Made by a program: the position numbers and the translations under genes. A model generated the notes under the pieces. That model was not told the origin of the DNA, did no database searches, and worked only from the letters and a program-made list of their open reading frames with translations. A stretch of DNA of 64,000 bases from positions 62,001-126,000 of the forward strand of contig NZ_JSYP01000011.1 of the NCBI RefSeq assembly GCF_000813005.1, given 5' to 3'. The DNA is from Flavobacterium sp. KMS (GTDB taxonomy: Bacteria > Bacteroidota > Bacteroidia > Flavobacteriales > Flavobacteriaceae). Positions 18,417 to 27,229 of this stretch are shown here, in pieces (positions within the stretch are counted from its first letter, which is position 1; every line of letters starts with the position of its first letter).

Positions 18417-19433
18417 ATGAACAAATTATTTTACGTTTTATTCGCAATCCCTTTTTTTATTAGTTGTACGAATAAAAAGCCTTTAGATCAAAAAAACATA
18501 AATTCAGTTAAAAAAGACACAACTATTGCTAGCGCTGTAGCTGTGGAAACACAAAAAGTGTCTGATTTAGATATATATAATGTTAATTCAATTTTTGGCG
18601 AAAAAGATACTATTGCGCTAATATCCTTGTCTGATAAATATCAATTAAGCGAACATAAGGATTCTCTTGCTATTCCTGATGTTAAAAAATTAGGAGAAAA
18701 AGAGGCTCAATATCTAGTGTTGAATTCGACATATAGAAACAGAATGCTATCTAAAATGAAAATTTCAGAAAAAGATAGTGTTTATGTTTACGATTATGCC
18801 ACCAATATTGTCAATGCATTTTCTGTGAAATCTCTACAAGTAGTCGCTGCTATAAATGTATACGGGGCAGATTGGCCTTATTCACAAGACGATTATATGA
18901 TTGGATTTGGACTAGATCCCAAATTACTAAAAGGATTCGATTCCTATTATTTGAATACTTTGGTTTGCATTGGTTCAAAGAATCCTTTTGCAATGAAGCA
19001 ATTGAAAGCTATAAAGTGGAAAGAAACAACAATTGCTAAGGTGCCTGTTGTAGCTATAAATCCAGAATATAATGATTTGATAAAAATGACAAGTAAAAAA
19101 ACGGCTTATAGTTATAAATCAAACGGATTTGAATACTTTTTACAGGATTATATAAATGAAGAAACAGTATTGTTGAGAAGGTTGATTGTTAAAGAGGAAA
19201 AAACAAACAAGATCGTTTGTGATAAGTATTACCGTGAGAGTGAAGGTGGCTCGTTTGCACAATTAAACGATAATAGTGAGGATAAAGAAGTTAATCAATG
19301 GACTGGTAAACTGTTTAAGAACAAACCAGAGGTAGTTTTTGGTTTTGTATACGTTTCTTTTGGTTGCCCAGGGATCTCATTCTTAGATAATAATGAACCT
19401 GATGTTTTTTTAAATTGTGATAACAGACACTAA
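18417..19433 (+). CDS. Hypothetical lipoprotein
   Basis: A 338-residue lipoprotein; lipobox FFISC with C17. The mature protein has a Lys/Ser/Thr-rich linker (20-60) followed by a mixed alpha/beta region without a motif I know. The ATG at 18417 puts the signal peptide at the very N-terminus; a start 28 codons earlier would add a second hydrophobic helix before it and is less likely. It stands alone, ended by a strong terminator. Function unknown. Confidence 0.75.
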   Translation: MNKLFYVLFAIPFFISCTNKKPLDQKNINSVKKDTTIASAVAVETQKVSDLDIYNVNSIFGEKDTIALISLSDKYQLSEHKDSLAIPDVKKLGEKEAQYLVLNSTYRNRMLSKMKISEKDSVYVYDYATNIVNAFSVKSLQVVAAINVYGADWPYSQDDYMIGFGLDPKLLKGFDSYYLNTLVCIGSKNPFAMKQLKAIKWKETTIAKVPVVAINPEYNDLIKMTSKKTAYSYKSNGFEYFLQDYINEETVLLRRLIVKEEKTNKIVCDKYYRESEGGSFAQLNDNSEDKEVNQWTGKLFKNKPEVVFGFVYVSFGCPGISFLDNNEPDVFLNCDNRH

Positions 19434-19448
19434 TTTAATCTTATAAAA

Positions 19449-19485
19449 AAAAGCCCTATTCTATATCAAATAGAATAGGGTTTTC
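19449..19485 (+). terminator. Terminator
   Basis: Stem ccctattcta / tagaataggg with a 7-nt loop and a T-rich tail, 15 bp after the lipoprotein stop codon. Confidence 0.8.
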
Positions 19486-19644
19486 TTTTAGGTTTCCTTT
19501 ATTATGATGATTTTTATTGGACAATCTACTTGATTTAAAGGGATTTTAATTACTCGAATTATGCTGCTCATTTGATTAAAAGTGAATACTTTTATAGATG
19601 AAATTATTTCAAATTACATAAACATTCAATATCATACGGCCTTA

Positions 19645-20352
19645 ATGAAATATTTATTCTTGCTCTTTTTGTTTACTTGTAGCGTTACTTTTTCGCAAAC
19701 AGAAACAGATTCTATTCCGTACAATCTTATGTTTAAAGTTAATTATGCTCCAGAGTCTCTAAGTATGGAAGATATTGACTTTAGTAAAGAAAAGCCCGAA
19801 TGCATATTCGAACTTAAAGGAAAAACACCTTTAAAATATTCTTTCCGTTTACAAAATGACTCCATTGCATCCCTTTATCAATTTAAAAATAACAAATTAG
19901 AACTTCAGGAAAATGTCCATTATCAGCCATTCTTTTGGCATTTTGATAAGGATATGCTTTTCTCAAATTTTAAAATAGTTGATTTTGATAACGATGGAGA
20001 CGAGGATTTACTGTGCTGGGTATTCTCTAATGTAAATGGTAATGAATGGACCATCATTTTTATAAATGACCAAACGCAACAAAAACTGGTTAGATTATAT
20101 AATACTGCTGATGAAACTGATATTTGGGACAAGCCTAGATTTGATAAAGAAACAAATACGATACATACGGAACTTTACGGAAGTGCTTTTGGAACTTCTG
20201 CGGAAAGTAGTTATAAATTACAAAATGAGCTTACTGTTATTCCACTAACAAAACATTTTCAGAACAGAATAGGTAAGCATATGCATGATTATGTATATAT
20301 GGGAAGAAATGGTAAATGGAAGTTAAAATCTAAAAATAGAATAAAGCAATAA
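19645..20352 (+). CDS. Hypothetical exported protein with a Ca-binding-like DxDxDG motif
   Basis: A 235-residue exported protein. The signal peptide MKYLFLLFLFTCSVTFSQ starts at the ATG at 19645. Around residue 115-125, VDFDNDGDEDLLCWVF matches the calcium-binding loop of FG-GAP/VCBS repeats, of which only one copy is clear. The C-terminus is basic. The stop is followed after one base by the start of a second exported protein with a similar loop, so the two form an operon and may be distant relatives or partners. Function unknown. Confidence 0.75.
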   Translation: MKYLFLLFLFTCSVTFSQTETDSIPYNLMFKVNYAPESLSMEDIDFSKEKPECIFELKGKTPLKYSFRLQNDSIASLYQFKNNKLELQENVHYQPFFWHFDKDMLFSNFKIVDFDNDGDEDLLCWVFSNVNGNEWTIIFINDQTQQKLVRLYNTADETDIWDKPRFDKETNTIHTELYGSAFGTSAESSYKLQNELTVIPLTKHFQNRIGKHMHDYVYMGRNGKWKLKSKNRIKQ

Positions 20353-20353
20353 A

Positions 20354-21133
20354 ATGAAACAAGTTATAATTCTGATCCTTTATTTATTATGCAATACAGT
20401 TGCATTAAATGCACAAAGTGCCGATATTAAACAGATTGAGAAGGGTATAAAACTCCAAGCGATGGAGGGGAAATATCAAAAAAAACCGGTAGACCTGAAT
20501 AACGATGGGCAAACTGATATTATATATACTTACCAATGTGGAGAACCTAAATGTGTAGAAGTGTATGTAAATATAGGTGGCACATATAAAAAAGTGATAA
20601 GCGAACCATTCGGAAATAGTAAGTTGGATGAAACCACAAGCAAAAAACAATTGCAATTGATATTATATCATTGCTGCGGAGAAAGTCCCTATGAGTCCAG
20701 ACGTTTATTTGGTTTTGGTAAAAATGCTGCGTTAGTAGAAGAAAACTATGTATTAACAAATGATGAATATGTTGAAGAAAAGAATGCAATGTTACTTCCT
20801 TCAGTTTATTTAGCTACACCACGTTTTGTAAGCAATACTATAGATAATTATAACGTACGTTATTCTCCAACAATAAAAGAAACAGGCAAAAAAGGAGTCG
20901 ACGATTTTGTTTTTACTTGTGAAGAAGGCACAAATATTATAGCAAAATTAAAACAAAAGTCAACTATTAAAGTACTTGCAGAGAAAGTTGAAGCGGTGCG
21001 TACCTGGCTTTTTGTAGAAATAGAAAAGACTGCCATTGCTGGCGAATGTAATCCTGTTAATTTTGATTTTAAAGACCAAAAATTGCGAGGCTGGATAAGT
21101 GGTAAATTTACTGAGAACATTGCCAAGAAATAA
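20354..21133 (+). CDS. Hypothetical exported protein with Ca-binding-like and SH3-like regions
   Basis: A 259-residue exported protein with a signal peptide ending ALNAQ. Residues 48-57 (DLNNDGQTDI) resemble an FG-GAP calcium loop, followed by Cys pairs (C63, C68, C105, C106). The C-terminal part, including TIKVLAEKVEAVRTWLFVEI, resembles a bacterial SH3-like fold. It is co-transcribed with the gene ending one base before it. The repeated use of a DxDxDG loop in both proteins suggests a shared ligand or partner. No specific function can be given. Confidence 0.75.
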   Translation: MKQVIILILYLLCNTVALNAQSADIKQIEKGIKLQAMEGKYQKKPVDLNNDGQTDIIYTYQCGEPKCVEVYVNIGGTYKKVISEPFGNSKLDETTSKKQLQLILYHCCGESPYESRRLFGFGKNAALVEENYVLTNDEYVEEKNAMLLPSVYLATPRFVSNTIDNYNVRYSPTIKETGKKGVDDFVFTCEEGTNIIAKLKQKSTIKVLAEKVEAVRTWLFVEIEKTAIAGECNPVNFDFKDQKLRGWISGKFTENIAKK

Positions 21134-21230
21134 ATTGCAAAATCATTAATACATAAAAAAAGGAACTTTATCTGCATTGGTAAATACTAAGTTTTTAAAA
21201 GGTATAAAAGAATAACGGACTAGAAATAAA

Positions 21231-21262
21231 TTTAAAGAGCCACAATTTGTGGCTCTTTAAAT
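21231..21262. terminator. Bidirectional terminator
   Basis: Perfect 14-bp stem tttaaagagccaca / tgtggctctttaaa with a 3-nt loop between convergent genes. Confidence 0.85.
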
Positions 21263-21282
21263 TTATAATTAAGTAAAATACA

Positions 21283-21513
21283 CTATGTTTCCTTAACCGT
21301 AATAATCTTTACAGGACAGGCCTTTGCTGCAAGTTCACAACTTTCGACCATGGCATGATTAGGCGATTTTAGAGTAAAAAAACCTTTTGCATTTACGGAA
21401 TGAATCAAAACTGATTTTCCATCTTTTTTTGACATCTGAAAATGTACCGGATCCATTTCGACGCAATAATTACAGCCGATGCATTTGTCTCTTTGTAAAG
21501 TAATAATAACCAT
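21283..21513 (-). CDS. Small [4Fe-4S] ferredoxin
   Basis: A 76-residue single-cluster ferredoxin. Ligands are C11, C14 and C17 (KCIGCNYC) and C66 (ACPVKII); C59 is an extra cysteine that could form a disulfide. It overlaps trhP by one base (TAATG), so translation is coupled. TrhP-dependent tRNA hydroxylation is known to need iron-sulfur proteins, so this is the probable electron carrier for the neighbouring tRNA-modifying enzyme. It is the last gene of the trhO-trhP-ferredoxin operon. Confidence 0.9.
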   Translation of the reverse strand: MVIITLQRDKCIGCNYCVEMDPVHFQMSKKDGKSVLIHSVNAKGFFTLKSPNHAMVESCELAAKACPVKIITVKET

Positions 21514-22754
21514 TACGCCTCTACAATTTTATATAATTTATCAGACATTCTGATTCTGAAAGGCAATTTGAAGGTACAATCATCTCCTTTTGTAGCTTTA
21601 TCGGCTACAATGTCGTTTACGTACATTTCTTCTATTACCATTTCCTGAGCTCCGGTACTTGGGCCAGTTACCAGAATTCTATCTCCAACCTTAATATCGT
21701 AAGCTTCTATTTTAAACTGTCCAACGTCTACTTTAGGGAAGTAATGTGTTCCTTTACCCACATACACTTTCTTTTGTGTTGCTGCAGATCCAGGAATATC
21801 ACTCCATTCTCCTAATTCTTGCCCAAGATAATATCCTGACCAAAAACCACGATTGTAAACGGTGTTCAACGCTTCCATCCAAACAGCGATTTTTTCTTTA
21901 GAGAAAGTTTTATCGTAGTAAGAATCTATTGCTTCACGATAGGTTTTTATTACCGTTGCTACATATTCGGGAGCACGACCACGACCTTCTATTTTAAGAA
22001 CCTGAATTCCAGAATCGATTACCTGATCAAGAAAATCTAGCGTACACAAATCTTTTGGGGACATAAGATATTCATTATCAACTTCGATTTCAAAACCTGT
22101 TTCCTGATCTATAACAGTATATTTTTTACGACAGTTTTGCTTGCAAGCACCGCGATTTGCCGATGAGTTATGAGAGTGTAAACTCAAATAACATTTTCCC
22201 GAAACAGCCATACATAAAGCACCATGTCCGAAGATTTCGATTTCGACTAAATTTCCGTTTGGTCCTTTTATTTGCTCTTTCTCAATTTGTTCTGTGATAC
22301 TTTTTACTTGGCGTAAGCTTAATTCACGACTTAAAACCATTGTATCTGCAAACAAGCTGTAGAATTTTATGGTTTCGATATTAGTTACATTCAATTGAGT
22401 TGAAATATGTACTTCCATACCAATTGTTCTTGCCATTGCAATTACGGCTTGGTCAGATGCGATTACGGCTGTGATATTGGCTTCTTTGGCTTTGTTAAGC
22501 AATGTTTTTACAACCGATAAATCGTGATCGTAAATAATCGTATTCAAAGTAAGATAGCTTCGTACATTTTTGGTAGCACAACGATTAGCAATTTCTTGCA
22601 AATCATCCATAGTGAAATTCACGGTAGAGCGTGCTCTCATGTTGAGTTGTTCTACACCAAAATAAATAGAATCGGCACCATTATCTAGTGCAGCCTGAAG
22701 TGACTCAAAGCTCCCTGCAGGAGCCATAAGTTCAATTTTATTATTTGTTGTCAT
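21513..22754 (-). CDS. trhP: U32-family tRNA uridine-34 hydroxylation protein TrhP
   Basis: A 413-residue U32 protein. It matches the TrhP/YegQ type, which forms 5-hydroxyuridine at position 34 of tRNA in a prephenate-linked, O2-independent way. The N-terminal TIM-barrel starts ELMAPAGSFESLQAAL (8-23). The probable iron-sulfur cysteines are C181, C188, C204 or C208, and C237. Residues 329-413 form the U32 C-terminal beta-domain. The same domain, with roughly 45 of 84 residues identical by eye, is fused to the next protein TrhO. The trhO stop codon lies 4 bp upstream of this start. Other U32 proteins act as proteases, so the tRNA role rests on length, motifs and context. Confidence 0.85.
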   Translation of the reverse strand: MTTNNKIELMAPAGSFESLQAALDNGADSIYFGVEQLNMRARSTVNFTMDDLQEIANRCATKNVRSYLTLNTIIYDHDLSVVKTLLNKAKEANITAVIASDQAVIAMARTIGMEVHISTQLNVTNIETIKFYSLFADTMVLSRELSLRQVKSITEQIEKEQIKGPNGNLVEIEIFGHGALCMAVSGKCYLSLHSHNSSANRGACKQNCRKKYTVIDQETGFEIEVDNEYLMSPKDLCTLDFLDQVIDSGIQVLKIEGRGRAPEYVATVIKTYREAIDSYYDKTFSKEKIAVWMEALNTVYNRGFWSGYYLGQELGEWSDIPGSAATQKKVYVGKGTHYFPKVDVGQFKIEAYDIKVGDRILVTGPSTGAQEMVIEEMYVNDIVADKATKGDDCTFKLPFRIRMSDKLYKIVEA

Positions 22755-22758
22755 GATG

Positions 22759-24117
22759 TTAGTCTAAAATTTTATAGATTTTATCAGACAATCTAATTCT
22801 GAAGGGAACTTCAAAAGTAACTCTATCGCCAATTTTAGCAGTAGTAGCAGCTATTTCATTAACAATCATTTTTTCTAAAACCAATTCCTGATTTCCAGTA
22901 GTTGGTCCAGAGATTAAGATTGTATCACCAGCATTCAACTCTTGATTTTCGATAGTAAAAAGACCAACTTGAGCTTTCACATAATAATGTTCTGCTTTAC
23001 CAAGAAGTACTTTCTTTACTTTTATTTTTTGACGAATATCGACTGATTTCTCGGCTGTAGCCAAAGAAGTATTAGCTAGTTCACCAGAATGTTTGAATTT
23101 CAAACTATCCGATTTTCCTTTTCTAAAAACCTTATTTCCAACTTGTTTTCCAGTTCTTAATCGAACCTGATCAACTAGTGGCATGTGTATAATGTCTAGA
23201 CATTCTGTAGAGCAACAGTTTTCCATTGCAGTTTTACAATCATCACACTGAATAAACAATAAATGACATCCGTCATTCTCGCAATTGGTGTGATTGTCGC
23301 AAGGTTTCCCACATTGGTGACATTGCGAAATGATATCTTCGGTGATTCTTTCGCCTAGACGATTATCAAATACAAAGTTTTTCCCGATAAATTTACTTTC
23401 TATACCCTCAGCTTCAATTTGTTTAGCGTAATTAATAATTCCACCTTCTAATTGATACACATTTTTAAAACCTTGATGCTTAAAATAAGCACTTGCTTTT
23501 TCACAACGAATTCCACCTGTGCAATACATTACCAGGTTTTTATCTTCTTTATGATTCTTAAGTTGATCGTTAATTATTGGTAAACTTTCTCTAAAAGTTT
23601 CTACATCAGGAGTAATTGCTCCTTTAAAATGTCCCACTTCACTTTCGTAGTGATTTCTAAAATCAACAACAATAGTATTTGGGTCATCAAGGATTTCATT
23701 GAATTCTGCGGCTTTCAGGTGAACGCCTATATCAGTTACATCAAAAGTTTCGTCGTTTAAACCGTCAGCGACAATTTTGTGACGAACTTTAATGGTAAGT
23801 TTTAAAAATGAATGGTCATCATGTTCTACAGCTTCATTCAATCGTATGCCTTTCATGAAATCATAGATTTCAAGAGTTTCTCTAAAAGCCTCCAAATTTT
23901 CGGCAGGAATACTCATCTGAGCATTTATACCTTCGTTGGCAACGTAAATTCGGCCTAAAGCATCAAGCTTATTCCAGGCTACAAATAAATCATCGCGAAA
24001 TTTTTTGGGATCTTGAATTTTGGCATACGCATAGAAAGACAACGTTAGTCGTTGTTTACCGGCATCATCAATCATGATGGCTCTTTCTTCTGCGCTCAAA
24101 GTGTTATACAGTTGCAT
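22759..24117 (-). CDS. trhO: Oxygen-dependent tRNA uridine-34 hydroxylase TrhO with extra U32-like C-terminal domain
   Basis: Makes 5-hydroxyuridine at the tRNA wobble position using O2. The N-terminal acylphosphatase-like domain (1-125) and rhodanese domain (150-235, catalytic C199 in YCTGGIRCEKAS) are followed by the family's Cys-rich region (266-306: CHQCGKPC, NCENDGC, CDDC, CCSTEC). At 452 residues it is about 100 longer than the usual TrhO. The excess (365-452) is a homologue of the C-terminal domain of the TrhP made by the next gene: HYYVKAQVG vs HYFPKVDVG, ISGPTTGNQE vs VTGPSTGAQE, PFRIRLSDKIYKI vs PFRIRMSDKLYKI. It heads the operon with trhP and ferredoxin. Confidence 0.93.
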   Translation of the reverse strand: MQLYNTLSAEERAIMIDDAGKQRLTLSFYAYAKIQDPKKFRDDLFVAWNKLDALGRIYVANEGINAQMSIPAENLEAFRETLEIYDFMKGIRLNEAVEHDDHSFLKLTIKVRHKIVADGLNDETFDVTDIGVHLKAAEFNEILDDPNTIVVDFRNHYESEVGHFKGAITPDVETFRESLPIINDQLKNHKEDKNLVMYCTGGIRCEKASAYFKHQGFKNVYQLEGGIINYAKQIEAEGIESKFIGKNFVFDNRLGERITEDIISQCHQCGKPCDNHTNCENDGCHLLFIQCDDCKTAMENCCSTECLDIIHMPLVDQVRLRTGKQVGNKVFRKGKSDSLKFKHSGELANTSLATAEKSVDIRQKIKVKKVLLGKAEHYYVKAQVGLFTIENQELNAGDTILISGPTTGNQELVLEKMIVNEIAATTAKIGDRVTFEVPFRIRLSDKIYKILD

Positions 24118-24172
24118 GCTATAAACAGTTTTAAGTTAAGAAATTATTTTTTTGAAAGTGCAAAAGTAAGGA

Positions 24173-24331
24173 AAAAGGTTCAAAGTTGCAAAGGCTTGAA
24201 GTAACAAAGGTTCTGAGATACTAAGTTACCAAGGTTTTAAGTTTTTAAACGGGACTTAACAAAAACAAAAAAGCACTAAATTAATAGTGCTTTTTAATCT
24301 TTGTACCTCTGTACCTTTGCTTCTTTGAACC
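24173..24331. repeat. CAAAGGTT-type inverted repeat element
   Basis: The left end, ggttcaaagttgcaaaggct near 24178, is matched in reverse by ctttgtacctctgtacct... and ctttgcttctttgaacct near 24300-24331. A terminator hairpin lies inside. Same family as 37944 and 47494. Confidence 0.5.
24267..24296 (-). terminator. Terminator of bacilliredoxin gene
   Basis: Stem aaaaagcacta / tagtgcttttt with a 6-nt loop, T-run on the minus strand. Confidence 0.8.
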
Positions 24332-24334
24332 TAA

Positions 24335-24745
24335 CTAGCAGAACTCATTAAAAGCATCTTGTAAATTCTCAGCAATTAATTCAGCTGGGCGACCTTCGAT
24401 ATGGTGACGCTCTAACATGTGAACTAATTCTCCGTTTTTAAACAAAGCCATACTTGGCGATGATGGAGGGAAAGGGAACATATGTTGTCTTGCTGCATCT
24501 ACAGCTTCTTTATCAACACCTGCAAAAACAGTAATTAAGTGGTCTGGTTTTTTAGCACCATCTAAACTCATTTTTGCTCCTGGACGTGCGTTTCTTGCTG
24601 CACAACCACATACAGAGTTTACAACTACTAATGTTGTTCCTTCTGATTTGATTGCGTTATCAACTTCTGCTGCACTATGTAAATCTTGAAAACCTGCTGA
24701 TGTTAATTCAGCTTGCATTGGTTTTACCATTTCTTCTGGATACAT
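24335..24745 (-). CDS. Bacilliredoxin (BrxA/BrxB family)
   Basis: A 136-residue thioredoxin-fold protein of the YphP/YqiW (BrxA/BrxB) family. The active site is C46-G-C48 in VVNSVCGCAARNARPG. In Bacillus these remove bacillithiol from mixed disulfides; here the low-molecular-weight thiol partner is inferred, not seen. The conserved FPFPPSSPSMALFKNGELVHMLERH region is present in full. It is a cytosolic protein with no signal. The gene is single, with a terminator downstream. The duplicated ArsR-type regulators lie upstream on the same strand, about 190 bp away; whether they control it is open. Confidence 0.93.
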   Translation of the reverse strand: MYPEEMVKPMQAELTSAGFQDLHSAAEVDNAIKSEGTTLVVVNSVCGCAARNARPGAKMSLDGAKKPDHLITVFAGVDKEAVDAARQHMFPFPPSSPSMALFKNGELVHMLERHHIEGRPAELIAENLQDAFNEFC

Positions 24746-24932
24746 ATTTTTTATTTTTTAGTTTAACTTTAAGAATTGCAAAGTTACAAAGTTTAAAAAC
24801 AAGAACTTTAATTCCGGTATAAAGTTTTGTTATAGTTTAGTATTTGTTTTTAAATCAAATCATATAGTATAACATTATTCGAAGTTTTTCTTATTTTGTG
24901 GGTTTACAGATAGATAAGATAAAGTTGCTGTT

Positions 24933-25346
24933 TTATTTTTTATCAGGAAATTGATAATTGTATTGTTTCAAGCGACCATTTATACTTTCTGTTTTATGTT
25001 TAGTTGTTAAAATGGTTGACTTATTTTTCTCGGGAACTTCAAAGGTTGAAAGATAACTGCTTAGATATTTTTTGAGCATTTGTATGCTGTCAATTTCAAC
25101 CGAGTAAACTATTCTTTTCCCTTCATTTTTTATCATTACAAGATTTGCTTTCTTTAACTCTAATAAATGTTTGGATATTGTTGATTGTGCCAACGGAATT
25201 AATTCGACGATTTCACCGCAAGTTCTGTTGTTTTTTTTCCAGAGCAGGGTCATAATCTGAATTCGCGTAGGATGTCCAAGTGCTTTGCAAATTTCCCCTA
25301 CTACTTTTGTCTCGATATCAAAGTTTAAGTGTTTAGTAACTCCCAT
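24933..25346 (-). CDS. ArsR-family winged-helix transcriptional regulator, copy A
   Basis: A 137-residue regulator. The winged helix (about 15-90) contains ALGHPTRIQIMTLLW and TCGEIVELIPLAQSTISKHL, the recognition helix of the ArsR/SmtB type. No Cys-rich metal site is obvious: only C20 and the C of TCGE are present in the core, so it may sense something other than metal. The C-terminal tail is basic and variable. It is a diverged duplicate of the gene at 25551; the two share most of residues 1-70. The unit order suggests separate promoters. Targets unknown; autoregulation through the shared upstream cgattacatta words is possible. Confidence 0.85.
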   Translation of the reverse strand: MGVTKHLNFDIETKVVGEICKALGHPTRIQIMTLLWKKNNRTCGEIVELIPLAQSTISKHLLELKKANLVMIKNEGKRIVYSVEIDSIQMLKKYLSSYLSTFEVPEKNKSTILTTKHKTESINGRLKQYNYQFPDKK

Positions 25347-25550
25347 AAATTTGCCAATTAATTTACTATCGTTATTGTACGATTACATTAAATGTACATT
25401 AGTCTTAATTGTAAAGTTACAAAGTTTAAAAGTAAGAATTTTAATTCCTGAATAAAGTTTTTGTAATAGTTTAAAGTTTGTTTTTAAACTAAATACAATA
25501 CTATATTCTCTTCTACTTTGTGGCTTTTCAATGGGAGAAATCAAGGATAT

Positions 25551-25979
25551 CTACATTGCTTGTTTTATTATTTTATCAGGAAATTGATAGTTGTATTGTT
25601 TGAAATGGCTATTTCTACCTCTTGGTTTACGTTTAGTTGTTAAAACGGTAGCCTTGTTTTGTTCAGAAAGTTCAATGGTCGAAAGATAACTGGTCAAATA
25701 CATTTTAAGCATTTGAATGTTTTCAACTTCAATAGAATAAATTGTTTTTTTTCCTTCGTTTGTTACAATTACAAGATTAGCTTTTTTTAATTCTAATAAA
25801 TGTTTGGATATAGTTGATTGTGCCAGCGGAATTAATTCAACAATTTCACCACAAGTCCTGTTATTTCTTTTCCATAACAAGGTCATAATTTGTATTCGCG
25901 TAGGATGTCCCAGTGCTTTACAAATTTTCCCTATTGCTTTAGTTTCTATATCAAAATTTAAGTGTTTAGTAACTCCCAT
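25551..25979 (-). CDS. ArsR-family winged-helix transcriptional regulator, copy B
   Basis: A 142-residue paralogue of the regulator at 24933. It has the same opening (MGVTKHLNFDIETK) and an almost identical recognition helix (PLAQSTISKHLLELKKANLV), so both may bind similar operators. Differences gather after residue 70: NEGKKTIYSIEVENIQMLKMY against NEGKRIVYSVEIDSIQMLKKY, and a longer basic tail here. The conserved DNA-binding part with a diverging effector or dimer region suggests either partial redundancy or heterodimers. Confidence 0.85.
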   Translation of the reverse strand: MGVTKHLNFDIETKAIGKICKALGHPTRIQIMTLLWKRNNRTCGEIVELIPLAQSTISKHLLELKKANLVIVTNEGKKTIYSIEVENIQMLKMYLTSYLSTIELSEQNKATVLTTKRKPRGRNSHFKQYNYQFPDKIIKQAM

Positions 25980-26033
25980 AATTTTCCAATTTATTCATTA
26001 TCGTGAATGAACGATTACATTAGATCTACATTA

Positions 26034-26415
26034 TTATAGTAGATTTTCTTACTCCTTATTTTTCTCTTTATTTCGGTTTGCTTACTATCACTAGTGGTTA
26101 AACCTTAGTTTTCTTCAATAATGAATTGAAGATTATTTAGAATTTGCAAAGTTAAATACGAAGAAGTCTTCCTAATCGCCTCAATAAAACCTTATAACAA
26201 AAGAATAAGACATTTTTTAGTTGTAGAATAAACCTCAGTTCTCAAGGCATCCACTACTTTTTTCGATAAAAGGATATTCTTGTAATTTCTATAGAAAAGT
26301 AGTCAGAGTATCAAATCAACAGATAAATCTAGAATTATTTTTAAGTCGTATTGGGATAAAAAAAATCTGCAAAGTAGAGAGACTTTGCAGATAGTAGAGT
26401 TTTGTTGGTTAAGTA
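26034..26415. other. Non-coding interval with one terminator
   Basis: No gene found. Apart from the terminator at 26365-26392, I see only AT-rich DNA, presumably with the promoter of regulator copy B at the left side. Confidence 0.5.
26365..26392 (-). terminator. Terminator of the lycopene cyclase-TPR unit
   Basis: Perfect stem atctgcaaagt / actttgcagat with a 6-nt loop and an eight-T tail on the minus strand. Confidence 0.85.
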
Positions 26416-27213
26416 TTATTTGGTAAACTTTACCTGATACGGATAGGTTTCGTAAATAGTATTGTCCTCATTAAGCGTAAATCCTTTAGCAGCATCTTCT
26501 CTTGCCGAAGCTGCCAAGGTTGTAATTTCTTCTTTTGACTTGCCTAATTTAAACAAACAAATTGCTTTGTAATATTTTGCATCCGAAAACTGTGGGTAAA
26601 TTTTTAAAGCTTTATCAAAAATAGCAATTGCTTCATCCCATTTTTTGAGTTCATATTTGGCTATTCCTTGGTAAAAATAAGCGGTGGGATGTTCTAGTTG
26701 TTGTCTGTTTTTATAGATATCATTTACATAATCGTCAAAAAGTTTTTCTGCTTTATCATATTCGTTAAGTTGCAAATAGCAAAGCCCGATATAAAAACTA
26801 TAGGGATGATCCATTCTATATCCGTTTCCGTAAAGTTTAATAGATTCTTCTAAATCCTGGATCGCTTCTTTGTAGTTTTTTACGAAAACACATTTCATAA
26901 AACCTCTATATGGCAACCATTCTTGCTTATCGTATAAAACAGCTTTGTCTAGAAAAGGCATTCCAACTTCATATTTTTTACATTTAAAATAAGGCATTGC
27001 TTTTTGTTGCCACAAATAGGCTATTGTATTGTCTTTTTTTAAGCCTTCATCAATACAATTTTGCCACTCCGACATTTGAAAAGTGTAATTGTATTTGTAA
27101 GCACAACTATCTAGATATTGTTTAACGATAGCTTCCTGAGCCTTGTTTTTGGGCATTTGACCAAAGGAAAGAATTGTAGTAAAAAAACAGCAACCTAAAA
27201 TAATGTTTCTCAA
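26416..27213 (-). CDS. Exported TPR-repeat protein
   Basis: A 265-residue exported protein with a short signal peptide ending SFGQ. The mature part is built of tetratricopeptide helices, for example AIAYLWQQKAMPYF, SFYIGLCYLQLNEYDKAEKLFDD and AYFYQGIAKYELKKWDEAIA, covering about residues 60-235. Such repeats bind partner proteins. It lies 16 bp after the lycopene cyclase gene, so it is likely co-transcribed, although no functional link to carotenoids is known to me. A terminator follows directly. Confidence 0.8.
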   Translation of the reverse strand: MRNIILGCCFFTTILSFGQMPKNKAQEAIVKQYLDSCAYKYNYTFQMSEWQNCIDEGLKKDNTIAYLWQQKAMPYFKCKKYEVGMPFLDKAVLYDKQEWLPYRGFMKCVFVKNYKEAIQDLEESIKLYGNGYRMDHPYSFYIGLCYLQLNEYDKAEKLFDDYVNDIYKNRQQLEHPTAYFYQGIAKYELKKWDEAIAIFDKALKIYPQFSDAKYYKAICLFKLGKSKEEITTLAASAREDAAKGFTLNEDNTIYETYPYQVKFTK

Positions 27214-27229
27214 AAGGTAAGATTTAAAG

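Larger units (their letters stand above)
24777..26033. repeat. Tandem duplication of a regulator gene and its flanks
   Basis: Two units, about 24777-25411 and 25412-26033, each contain the same kind of ArsR gene and matching flanks. Downstream flanks share aaagttacaaagtttaaaa, followed by aattcc and aaagtttt words and ttctactttgtgg or ttattttgtggg. Upstream flanks share cgattacatta and tacatta words just before the start codon. The duplication therefore included non-coding DNA. Confidence 0.75.
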
